Assembly (NCBI GenBank): GCA_014773175.1
Contig: VXCM01001331.1
Coordinates: 81,541-145,540 of the forward strand
Direction of reading: 5' to 3'
From: Lucifuga dentata
Lineage: Eukaryota; Chordata; Actinopteri; Ophidiiformes; Bythitidae
Length of the DNA stretch: 64,000 bases
The translations under genes were made by a program, and so were the position numbers. Positions 48,738 through 60,600 of this stretch are shown here, in pieces (positions within the stretch are counted from its first letter, which is position 1; every line of letters starts with the position of its first letter). Below the pieces are notes generated by a model. That model worked only from the letters and a program-made list of their open reading frames with translations. It did no database searches and was not told the DNA's origin.

Positions 48738-48899
48738 CCTCTTCAGAGCTGTAAGAGGACTCTCCAGATTGAGCTGCAGCAGGTTTCCAAACAAAGGGAT
48801 GGGTCGGGGTCCTGGAGGGACGTTTTTAGGCCTGCGGGTCTTGAAGAGGAGCAGGAGAAGAAAAAAAGCTAACAAGAGTAGAACCGCAGATGCAAACAT
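48738..48899 (-). pseudogene. CYP2 pseudogene exon 1
   Basis: 54 codons from ATG at 48899. A hydrophobic anchor is followed by KTRRPKNVPPGPRPIPLFGN. Donor GTAATG. Codons upstream are also open, but the family start fits MFASAVLLLL. Confidence 0.85.
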
Positions 48900-50436
48900 G
48901 TCTAAAATGTGTTTCTGATTTTGTCTGTTCCGTGGACACTTCTGTGTAGAGTTACTGTGCCTTTCTGACATATTAGTTCTCACAAACATACGACTTTTGC
49001 ACAGTCGTGCCATCTGCAGATTTATTAAATCAGTTCAGGTTTGAATGTTTACCATTGACTGGATGCTCAGCTTGGCTCTGGCGAAATATATTGGTGTTAA
49101 AACCAGATGATAATTTAGAGAGTGGTGGCTGAGGCCTGTCAGACTTTGCCATCTGAAGCAGATATGAAAGGCTGAATAGCTAAGCAGGCTAAATAGCTAG
49201 CTTGGCTTGTTAGCTTGGGTTTGTCACTTGGCATTAAAGCTGGAACTAGTATTTAAAGCATCAGCTAGATGTTTAATTCACAAACACATTGGCATTATTG
49301 AATTTCTTCCTAAAACAATGTTTGCTGACTAAATTTGACAACTGTAGCAGTAGTTGAGGCAAATAAGTTGTTATTAAACCTGAATGTATTTATCTCTGCA
49401 CTGCAGCACATTTTAGCTCTTAAACTTTCAATTTTATTGTTTTAAAATTTTCTTTTAACCTTTCTAATATGTAACTTTGTTTTATGATTCTATTTTATAT
49501 TTTTATTTCCTTTATCTCAAATTTATGTCTTTATATGAAGCACTTTGAATTGCCTTTGTGTCTGGATGGCACGATACAAATAAACTTGCTTTGCCTTGCC
49601 TTGTCTGTGAGGATATGTTTGGCTAAAGAATGAGGGCTACACTATCATGAAAAGTGCCACAATAAAATAATTGTGACTGGGAAAAATGCCACTATGTAAT
49701 TAAAGTAGACCTTTGAAACTGGAAATTTTTAAATAGCTATGAAGTAAAAATGAAATAAAGCTGAACTTGTTCAAAAGCCACAATCATAGATAGCAGCCAG
49801 CAAGTTAAAAAAACAAAACAAAAAAACAAAACAAAGAATACTACATGTTGCCTAGTTTATCCATCTTGTTCAACTCACCGACCCTTAGGTGCTTCTGGAA
49901 TATCTAAGTTAAAAATCAATTAGCTGAAATAAATGCAGTTGATGTGTAAAAAACACTGAAGTAATTCTATTACTTCCAAAAAGTATTACAGCTCTGGAGT
50001 GTCATGCTCAGAACTTATCAATTAAACCTTGTATGACAGAATTTGTGCCATTGGCCTAGTCAAAGGGGACAACTGCTGTATGATATAACCCTGTTATATT
50101 TGTCACTGACACTATCACTTACTGCGATACTTATATTTGCTTGCTATACTTATTCTCGTTCTTGTAACTGTCTGGCAGTTTGTTTGGGCCCCCACAGGCC
50201 TGGTCGGGTCATTTTTCTTCACCCTGTGCTCCTCATGCTATAGGTTAATGATTTATGTAATATTCTGTCATTATGCAGCATATAAGAATAACAGCAACAC
50301 AGTCATATTTTATTTAATTCTAATACTTAACAAGCAATACTCCAGTGGAGTACTTTACCTCTTACTTAACCTCCTTTGCATTACAACACACAAGGGCACG
50401 TATCACAGTGCCTATATAGTAACTCGTTTTGAATGG

Positions 50437-50469
<33 letters not shown>

Positions 50470-51508
50470 GTGAATTGTCAGTGTGTAGCAAACTCAGTTG
50501 TGTCTCATAAGATGACAGACAGTCTGATATACAGTAGTGAAGTGGAAAGAGTTTTGAGTTTGGTCTCAAAACCAGTTCTAGCCTGCCCGCTGTCCTTCAG
50601 TCAAGTTTTGAGGAATTAAAATTCCCTACTTCACAATTTTACTGTCTCGCTTTCTTTTGACCTAGCAGTCTAGCTTTTCTGCTGACTAAGCACTTTAACA
50701 GACACTACAGTGGTTATGAAAGCCAGATTTCCTCTTTATCGTAGTCTCAAAATTAAATCATCTTATACATGCACAAGTAATTATTTTTTAAATCTTTTAA
50801 CATCACGTAGGTTAAATAGTATTTAACTTTTATGGAGTAATACAAATCACGTTGTAATAAAATCATCAGTAAGTACAGTAATAAAAATCATTGTTCAAGA
50901 GTAACAGAATCATTACTTATATCAGCAACTAACTGTAATAAAATCATTACCTGAAGTATTAGCAAGTAATACAAATCATCATCTTTAAACATTTTAACAA
51001 ATAATGGAAAATCCTTATTTTAAATCCATGTTTGAGATTATCATATTCAAAATACATTTTAAAGCCTTTCATTCACATAGTTCAATCATTTGGTTCTGAT
51101 CCTATATAATTATGCAACCATCTTAACTAATCACTTTATTCCAATAACATACTTATATGCCTCATATAAGTATGAGGCATGTAACAGTATGGCATATGAA
51201 CGACTAATATATTTTTTCTTTATCCATACATATGTTTTTACTTATTTTTATTTCCAAGCGAGTAAATGTCTCTGAGTCCTGTGCTGTGTAAAGTACACAG
51301 TTTTTTTTTAAATCAGACCTCAGGGATGCATGTCTTTGTTTCCAGCAAGAAGATTTTAACGATGTCTCCTCACTTTAAAAAGTCGGTTCTCGAACCCATG
51401 CTGCATATATTTCCCCAATCTTTCAACATGCTATCCATCAGATGCCTATGTTTCTGGGTTGAAATATGATTTTACAATGGAAACTGCAGCCCAATCAACT
51501 TTGCTACC
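48900..51508. other. interval between the two CYP2 loci
   Basis: Holds the presumed promoter of the pseudogene side, a LINE 3' tail (about 49500-49605), a T-tract near 50442-50469 and a 12-bp-arm hairpin at 51148-51174. No exon seen. A possible AATAAA for the intact CYP2 gene lies on the minus strand at 51247-51252. Confidence 0.5.
49520..49605. mobile_element. LINE 3' tail remnant
   Basis: GAAGCACTTTGAATTGCC, then ATACAAATAAACTTGC and CCTTG repeats; this is a common 3' end of fish LINE-derived repeats. No coding part remains. Confidence 0.45.
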
Positions 51509-51699
51509 CTATTGTACATTCTCTCTGAGTTGGACCTTCATACAATATGGTTTTGGGGTCTGGGTCACCCCAAAAACAGGAGTGTAGTCTGGCTCTCCTG
51601 CGTCCTCAGGCCAGATGAACTTAAACTTCCTCAGCAGAGTCACTGTGATGAGGAAGAGCTCCATACGAGCCAGAGCTTCTCCAAGACACATGCGGGGAC
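51509..51699 (-). CDS. CYP2 gene exon 9 (haem ligand and stop)
   Basis: 191 nt: [37 protein letters not shown], ending in TAG. The first part of the exon is repeated at 51717-51769 across an N at 51716; the copy is judged an assembly duplicate. Confidence 0.94.
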
Positions 51700-54600
51700 C
51701 TGTGGTTAATAACAANGAAGAGCTCCATACGAGCCAGAGCTTCTCCAAGACACATGCGGGGACCTGTGGTTAATAACAACAACAACAACAACAACAGTGT
51801 GATGAGTACAAACAGCAAAAAAACAACCATCTTTTTTTCTTACCCTTATTTTCCTAAAAAAAAAATAATCTCACATAATCCTAAATTGGTCACTCAAATA
51901 CATATATATATATATATATAATATAGTTTTTTGTTTTTTTTTAATTATTGTTAATAATAAACCTCTTAATAATAAATAGCCTATAGCCCAATCAATCTGT
52001 TCATGTATTTTCATGGATTTGTTAGATCAGAACAAATATGTTTTGTTTTGCTTTGTTTGTAGGAGAAAGACAGTGAGTCTGAGATTGACCAGGACACAAA
52101 TGAAGTTCAGTTTAACTGCAGTGACAAGCACATTTTGGAAGATGAGCAACACCAGCTTGACCCAAAGGACAAGTACATTCAAACAGGGCTTTACTGTTTC
52201 AGATTAGATGGTACAATAACTATTTTTGGCTTCACTACTGCCCAAATTGAAAAAAATACTACTGAAACCAAACATCAGTAATGCCACATCTAGCCTGTTC
52301 TGAAATCATTCTTAGGGGCAAATTTCAGAATTTTAGCTGTTGATTTATGTTTCTGTCCATGAATGTAATGATCAGCTCACCCACCTGCAGAGAAAGGCAT
52401 GAAGGCCTCTGGCTTAACAAACTCTCCTTGCTCATTCAGGAAGTTTTCAGGGTTGAATTCATGGGGGGATTTCCACTGACCCTCCTCAAACATCAATGAA
52501 GATAGGTTGGGATAGATGATGGTTCCCTGACAAACAACAAAGACAAATGTAGATCTATTATAAAGAGGGATGCACATAAGCAGTACACAAGTGCACCTAA
52601 GAGAGAGAGAGCGAGAGCGAGTAAAAAACAATTTGCATACCAACACTGATTTACTGGTACTCATTTTAGTACTGCTCTGAAAACATTATGTGCACCCCTG
52701 ATTATAAGGTTTCAAAATCTACAGCCACTCTTGTAGTTTCTCCCTTGTCACTTGTAGCCAGTGAAGCTGCAGTTCCAGCATTGTCTCAGGATGATATTGT
52801 TGTGCTGTCTTCCATTTTAAAAAAAATGGCCTTGTTGCCTGGAATGTGCACAGGCAATATATTTTGTACAATCAAGCAGTTTCCAAAACAAAGCTGTTTT
52901 GAGAGCAGTACAAATCTTGACTGGCTCTAATCAATGAAGTCAGGGACAGGGACCATTTGTAAAAAAAAAAAAAAAAACNAAAAAAAAAAAAAAAATCATC
53001 CCAGCATATCAACTGGTTTCAGTGACTACGTTTTTCTTTGCCACAAACTTCCAAATATCTCACTGAGGTGAATAATTCTTCGACATGTTTTCAGGACACC
53101 CCTGAATCTCATTCTACCCTTTTTATTTTAGAAACACTTTTGATTTCTTCTTACCTTTGGTATGGAGTATCCCATGAGCTCTGTGTCTCTTGTGGTGCGG
53201 TGGAAGACAGCAAGAGGAACAGTGTCAGCCACCCTCTGGATCTCATGGATCACAGCCTGCATGAGAAAAACAGCCATTATAATAACATAGCACACTGTAG
53301 CACAGTAGTTCCATTATAAAACTCGAAACATAAAACTCTTAACACTGGACTGATGGAGATTGCGAGATTTCACAATGTCTTTTGTGTCGTACCATGTTTA
53401 CGTAGTCACATTTGCAGACTAGCGTTGGTACATAAAATAATACCACTTTACTGTAAATTTATGAGTATGTCATTCCTCTACCTGCACGTAGGGCATCTGG
53501 TGTCTGTCTTCAAAACTGACTTGGTCCTTCCCGTTCAGAATCCTGTCGATTTCCTGATAACAGCGCTCTGAGAAATGTAGATACATTATTTAACCCTTAA
53601 AGGACAGACACTTTAACAACCCCAAGTGGTGTAAAGTAACAAAGTGAAAATAATGTTTACAATACTTAAATATTTTTGGGGAGTATCTGTATTTACTTAT
53701 TTGTTGTAAATTTTTACTTTCGTTCTACTACATATCCGAAGTAAAATATATACTTTTTAAATACAAGTTTGTTACTCACTACAAACTAAATCTTAAAAGG
53801 GTAAAGGTGTTGGATTGTGGGTATTGCACAGTCTATCATGCAATTGTTTAAGGCCGATCAAGATACGCAGGCAACAGGCAGGCCAGGCAACAAGGCCATT
53901 TTTACATTGGAAGAAAGCACAACATCATCCACAGACAGCAATGGAGCTGCTGCTTCACCCAACTGCAAGTGATAAGGACGAATGCCAGCGAGTTTATTTA
54001 ACACAAATGCTTTCTTATGGAGGCATCAAAGATTCGATTCCTCCCATTGGATGAAGTGTCTGTTGTGTGTACCAAAAAGGGAATGAGAAATTTGTGTCTC
54101 AGTCTGAACCTCTGAGAAGGAGAAATGATGTCCTGACAAATCTACAGACAAACATACCTTGTATCTGTGGGTGGTTCATTAGGTAGAGGAGTGCAGTGAG
54201 CAGTGTGTTGGCAGTCGTGTCAGTCCCAGCAAAGTGTAAATCCAAAACAATTGCAGAAAGCTGATCCTCAGAAAATGAAGAACCATCATCCGCTCTCTTT
54301 GTAGGCCGATAAGAGTGACAAAACAGCAAGTAATTACTCTTTATTCTGTCCTTACATTAGATATCTTCCGAAATCAATTGCTTTAGGTAAAATAGCTGAC
54401 AGTTCAAAAATACACGCACCTTATCGATTTCATCCAGGTAGGCGTCTATAATATGTCGTGGTTTACCAGAGACTCTGGTAGCTTTGATATCAGTCACCAG
54501 CGCTCTGTTTTTTTCATGGGCTATCTGGCAAGAGTTTTGTTGGAATAAACAGGTTACTTGATGTCACTAGCAACTGTAACAACATTAGAAATGAATCATT

Positions 54601-57600
54601 TTGCATTACATGCTGAAATTGAGATACAAAGTTTCTCAAGGGCACACACTGCCTATTCTTATACATTGTATGGCAAAAGTATGTGGACACTCAAACTTAC
54701 ACCATATGTCATTGCTGAACATACAATTCTAAAACAATGATAATGGGCATTAATATGAAGCAGACCCAGCATTATGGGTGGGCATTAGGGGGCATTGCCT
54801 GCCCATGTGGATGCCTTGCCCCCTCAGATGAAATCGGCAGTTTAAAAAAAACAAAACAGAATCTATCCAATGTCCTATTATAACTTAACACAGCTTATCT
54901 GCTGTCAAATAAGACAACAGAGAAGTAATTATTATCATAGCAGCATAACAGAGATGCATCCTCACTACAAAAAGTTTGTTTTTAAAATACATGACTGATC
55001 ACGTCACTGTCCACGGTGCTGCTGTCAGCTCTCAGCAAGCCAGAGTGATGACCGGGACTTCATTAGTTATTATCTGACTCACCTGTTTTCTAAGGTATTT
55101 ATGTTCCNCAGAGTGATGACCGGGACTTCATTAGTTATTATCTGACTCACCTGTTTTCTAAGGTATTTATGTTCCTGTTGGAGTATCTGGTTGCTGTGTC
55201 TTAGTCACTTGTAACGAGTCTAACAAAGGAACAAAGAGGGCTACCGTGGAGATCCCCAGTTTGGCCAGTCAGCCAGCTATCATCAAGTTAGTCAGTTTTG
55301 CGCGTTGCCTGTTTGGCAACATTTTTACGCTGTTTTTGTAAATATTTTATTTCCTTCATTAAATGGTCAGCAACACTCAAACACTTCCTTCTGTCAGTGT
55401 CTCTGTCTCTGTGCTTGGGTCCACCCAGATGTCATTACAGACTGCTTATTCTTTTCCCAACTAATAATCACCATCACCATAGCAACGCGTCAGACTCTGG
55501 TAACGTGTGTCTATTTCTTATGATTTCAATTGAGTTATGTAATTCTGTAATGCCTTCTTGTCCAAGCATTGTAAATGCATATAAAAAAGCCTACAGCTTT
55601 TGTCTTTATTTTCATGCAGGTTATACAAAAGTTTGTATCCCAAACATTGTAAATTTTCTTGCCTCCTAATTAGATGGGGGTGTCCACAAACTTTTTTTTT
55701 ATACTTTATTTATAAATTTTCAATAAACCATAACAAAACAAAACATTAAAAAAAAACACACACGCATATCGAGAAAAAAAAAAAAAAAAAANAAAAAAAA
55801 AAAAAAAAAAGAAGTTGCCAGCCAGACCTTTCATAACAATACCTCTGCATCAAAAGCAGGCACAGAAACTCAAAATTTGATTATATACAATCCAACACAA
55901 AAAAAATAGCTCTCTCTCCTTGAGGCCACTCAAAAAGGGACGCCAAATCTTACTGAACTGTGCCATGGAGCCTGTCTTTATATAACATATCCTTTCTAGA
56001 TGTAAAAAAGAAACCATATCATTTAGCCATTGTTTAAAAACTGGTGCAAAGGGAGATTTCCATTCCTTTAAAATGACTCTCTCACAGCCATAGCAAATGA
56101 CCATGCTTGCTGTTCAGTATGTGAAAACAATCTTGTATTTTGAGAACATCCAAACAAAACCAACTGTTCATCAAAAATAATGATCTTTTTGTATGTCTTA
56201 GACATGTAACTGAAAACATCCTCCCAGTATTTGACTAGCATAGGGCAGTGTAAGAAAAGATGTGCAAGAGTGCCTTCTGTATGTTTACATCTGTCACACA
56301 GTGGTGAAGTAGACGGGAATATTCTATGCAGTTTAGTTTTGTAGTAGTGCAGCCGATGTAGAACTTTAAATAGAATAAGCTGAATTCTAGTATTGATAGA
56401 ACATGTATGTATCTGCTGCAATGCTTCCTCCCATATCTCGTCTGTTACACTCTGATTAAGATCTGTGCCCCATGCCAGTCTATACTGATTTGAGGATGTC
56501 CCAGTACAAGACACAAACAGGCGTACAAACTGAGATATCAGACCTTTGGCCTCAGGTGGCTGGTTGCATATAATATCATAAAATGTATGATCAACAGGTA
56601 AAGATGAAAAATTAGAAAAATTATGCCTCACAAAATCTCTAAGCTAGAGGTATCGAAAAAAAATGCACAAACTTTAAGGTGTGTAATTTTGTTGTATTTG
56701 AATTTTATTCAGTCCTTCACTAATGATCATTCTCAATAACAATCTAACATAATGTAATGGATTGCATTAGGCAGACAGTTTTATTATTTTATTTAATTAA
56801 AAGAGACCATATGCAATGTTAAACATAAATGTTGCCATTTGATGTATTGTACCATCTGATGTTAGCTTAGAGCTAATTTTCATATGCATCTATAATTTAA
56901 TATTATCTCTTGGACATTACTTCAGGTAAACCAACCCCTCCAACATAATTTCATGTTTGTTTTGAGCAAAACTTCCAAGAAATTAATATTTTACTGTCAA
57001 GGAAATTGCTGAGTACTTACTTTGAACAACTTGAAGGCTTTCTGGAAAGGCAGTGGCAATTTGCGCACCATGGGAAGAGAGTCATAAATCTGTAAGGAGG
57101 GTAAAAGTGAAATAATTTTTTTTTTTGTTTTGTTTTGTNATGGGAAGAGAGTCATAAATCTGTAAGGAGGGTAAAAGTGAAATAATTTTTTTTTTTTGTT
57201 TTGTTTTGTTTTGTTTTTTTGAGGTGTTGCCTTTGATTTTGTTGCATAATTAATTGTCTTCAGTGTTATCTTTAATTAGTTAGTTATTTAGTGTTGTCTT
57301 CAATAGTAGATTTCCTGATTGTCAGTATTCAGTTAATTCATAATGTGTTTGAAAATATTGTTCACTTTAATGCAATGGTTCAGTATTGAGTTCTGATATT
57401 AGTAAATTCAATGATCGCACAGTTTTTACCTATATGACAACATCAATTCCCTATATCATACTATATGTCTGATTCTTATCACTACAAATAATAGTGCAAG
57501 CTGTTTATGTGCTCTTTATGGCTCAAAAATATGACTCACCATACCCCAACGTCCGTTGATAATTTTGGATGTGTCCTGGAAAAGCCTCAGGTAAAATTTA

Positions 57601-60600
57601 AAGAATTCATCCTCATAATCATACTGTTTACCAAACAGAACTTGGGAGATGATATTGGAGGCTACTTTATGGAACAGATCTTTAGGATTCATGGATTTAC
57701 CTAGAAAACAATATGAACAATGATTCTTGGTAACTAATGATCTGGAAATGGAAATGACACTATGGAAATGACATTGGCTTTAAGGCTTCAGTACAAACTC
57801 TTTGCAAGAAGAATTACAAAAACATTTGCTGTGACAATTGAGAATACTGTATGAAGGTTGTGATATTCAGCATTATAGAAATGTCTAGCCATTCTTTCTG
57901 GAAAGTAAACATACCAACATTCTGCTCTAGTAGCTTCATGGCGGGTTGGATCGCTTTCAGAATCCTTTGCTCCATGGACTCTTTCCCCAGACCAAAGTTT
58001 CTCAGGGTCATCAGGCCAAAGCGGCGTTGCTCTTTCCAACCAGTACTATAATCTGCTAGAACCACTCCTGGAGCATTAGCTAGGTGCAAAAATGTAGATT
58101 TATAACGTAAACCTCGAGTAGATAGACAAGTGAATATTTTTAAATAAGCATTTGGCTGTTCAGATGGGTTAATCATGTACTTGACTTCTTAACAATTCCG
58201 GTGGTAGATCATTTCATTAGGCTTTCTAAACCTTCTACAGTATATATTCTACTTGGATTATGCCACATTATATCTTTCAAGATAATACGGAATATAAGAT
58301 AAAAAAAATTGTTATATCACAGTATTGGTGATATAAAGGTATGATGACATGTTGAAACATTTCTTTAACATGCACAGGAAAGAAACTCAACAACTGGCAA
58401 ATTAGTACCTAAAAAGGGAGCTATCTCTGTTGCTTGGAAATGGTTTGGCTACAAGAACAACTCGCTAGCTACCAAAGGTGGAAACACAACAAATTTGTTT
58501 CTGAATACCAAGAAAGTCACAAGTCATTTGAGGAGGAGAGTCAGGCAACTGATTAGTGATGCAAAACAAACACACAAATCAGTCAAGCATAGGTGGAGCG
58601 TTAGCTAGTTGTACTCCCTATGACAGAAAATGCAAATACTGAGGTGAAATTAGTGAAGCAGTGTCATTTGTGTCTTGCTAAAGATATGATGCCAATCCAA
58701 AGAGTGAGAAACGAAAGCCAAGATAAAACATCCCAACAAGGAAATATTTTTCAAAGATTATTCTGCTGCCGATATATGAACATTGCTGCACTTAAGTTGT
58801 GTTCTTTGCCTTAATCATGGACTTGTGGTCAAGCCTGACTTGCACAATTGTGTGTGTGTGTGTGTGTGTGTGTAAACAGTGTTGGAGTAAGCACTGCCTT
58901 AGAAGCTCAACTAAGTCCCTTAAAGCTTTTATGACATCAGCAATGTGGATCTAGAGGTTCATACTGTGCAAATAAAATTATTATGGTATGAGGACACACT
59001 GTATGCTTTTGTAAATACAATCCAGACTTTGCACTGGTGTTGATGTCAAGCATAATAAATGCTGCCTTTTTCCCTGGGGATATCAGTACAGCATAAATCT
59101 AAAACAGCTTCCATGGCACAAGCAGAAGATAGGACCTCATATTTGTCACAGTGGAATGGTATGTGGTGTACATTAAAAAGTAGATTTTATATCAGTCTAT
59201 ATTTATACAGATATAAATACATCAGTCTGTATGTCTTTATTACTGGCATGAAAAGGCCAGAAGGAGCAGCTGAGGGGTGTTATGACCCAGCCTAGGGAAC
59301 TGGCGGTCCCAGCAGCAGAGCAGCTGTGACGTGAGTCGGCACACTGCACTAGTTTGCGTTTAAGTGGAAATCATTTTTTCTTTCTTGGTCACTGCAAGTG
59401 CGTAGTGTATGTTTTGTTTGCGGAGTAAAGTGGACTCCTCGTTTTTTCATTTCGCAGAGTAGAGTGGACTCCCTCGTTTTCAAATTACTATGTTTCTGTG
59501 TTTGAATTCTGTTGCGCTTGTTCAGACCCCCACCTCACACCAGTTTAGGAAATTGAAAAACAACAAACGTGGTGATTGTATTTTGGTGATGTTTTGGTAA
59601 TCAAACATTTTGCTAGGGAGAAATGTTTGATTCTTTTTGGTGGGGAGGTGTTACAACCCTGTGGTTGTATTTAGTTATATTTATATATGTAGTTGTGTTT
59701 GTGTCTCTTTGTCTTTTGTTCTGTTCTGTCTTTTCCTCTGGTGGGTCGTACCTGTGCGTCTTGGTATGTAGGTGTGTGTCAGTGTGTGTGTACAGGTAAC
59801 GTTCCTGATTGGATCAGTGGAAGAGCACGTCAGATGCGGATTGGTTCCTGGAGCCTGCGCTGGGAGGATGGCTCCTATGCGGATTGGCTGATGCAGATCA
59901 AGCTTGGATTCAAAAAGCCCCAGCTGACAGCTCCTCAGGGTCGGGGTTTCCCTGCCTCGTCCGCTCCCAACTAACGCTGCTTGTGTGTTTTGTGTTTCTG
60001 TTATTTTGTGTTATTCTGTCCATCATTCCATTTGGTTTGTAGCGCTGGCACTCAGTGAACCTAGAGAGGATACTTTGTGTTTTGTGCAGGCTACTTGTGT
60101 GCATTCTGTTAACCCAGATTGTTCTGCTAGCTGTCAGTTTGTCATTTCTCCCATTCGGTTCATAGCAGTGGCTACTTTGTGTGTACTATTAACCCGGTTT
60201 ATCTTTGTGCTAGCTTTTCTGTTCTTTATGCTTGTGTGTGTTTTATTTCTGTATTCAATTTGTACATATTTGTAAATAAATATTGTTATTTATTATACAG
60301 AAATATACTCTTGTTTTGGCCTTTCTTGGGAGCGGGTGTGGCTGGGGAGACCTCAAACGCATGTTGCGCCCACTTCCCTAGGCTGGGTCATAACGGGACA
60401 AAGGGACACGCTAACAAGTTGAACCAGTTTTTTTTTTTTTTGTTGTTGTTTGTTTTTTTAACAGGATTGACTCACTAACATAGGTCTCTATTGTCCTCAT
60501 TCACACCTTGGCTACCACCTCCTCCTCCTCTTCCTCCACCTCCTCTGTTGTCCCCATCTACACCTTGGCTGCCTCCTCCTCCTCCTCCTTCTCTGTTGTC

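Larger units (their letters stand above)
43973..48899 (-). pseudogene. cytochrome P450 family 2 pseudogene (CYP2-like)
   Basis: Eight exons of a CYP2 monooxygenase remain in order. Exon 1 has the membrane anchor (FASAVLLLLAFFLLLLLF) and the PPGPRPIPLFGN hinge. Exon 2 has [11 protein letters not shown]. Then come the second half of canonical exon 5, the I-helix exon ([11 protein letters not shown]), two pieces of canonical exon 7 (HEVQR is the ExxR motif), exon 8, and exon 9 with the heme-ligand motif completed as FSAGPRMCLG. Exons 3, 4 and 5a are absent between 47360 and 48212, where no N gap exists; joining exon 2 to exon 5b shifts frame and hits a stop at the 12th codon. Separately, exon 7a (44989-45072) has lost 2 bp relative to the intact paralogue, giving a stop in exon 7b. 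The subfamily is not resolved (CYP2X-like features are possible). Confidence 0.87.

Noticed and set aside
51717..51830. A second copy of the CYP2 haem-binding exon suggesting exon duplication
   Set aside because: Identical to the neighbouring copy across a lone N, same pattern as about ten other non-coding sites; assembly artefact.
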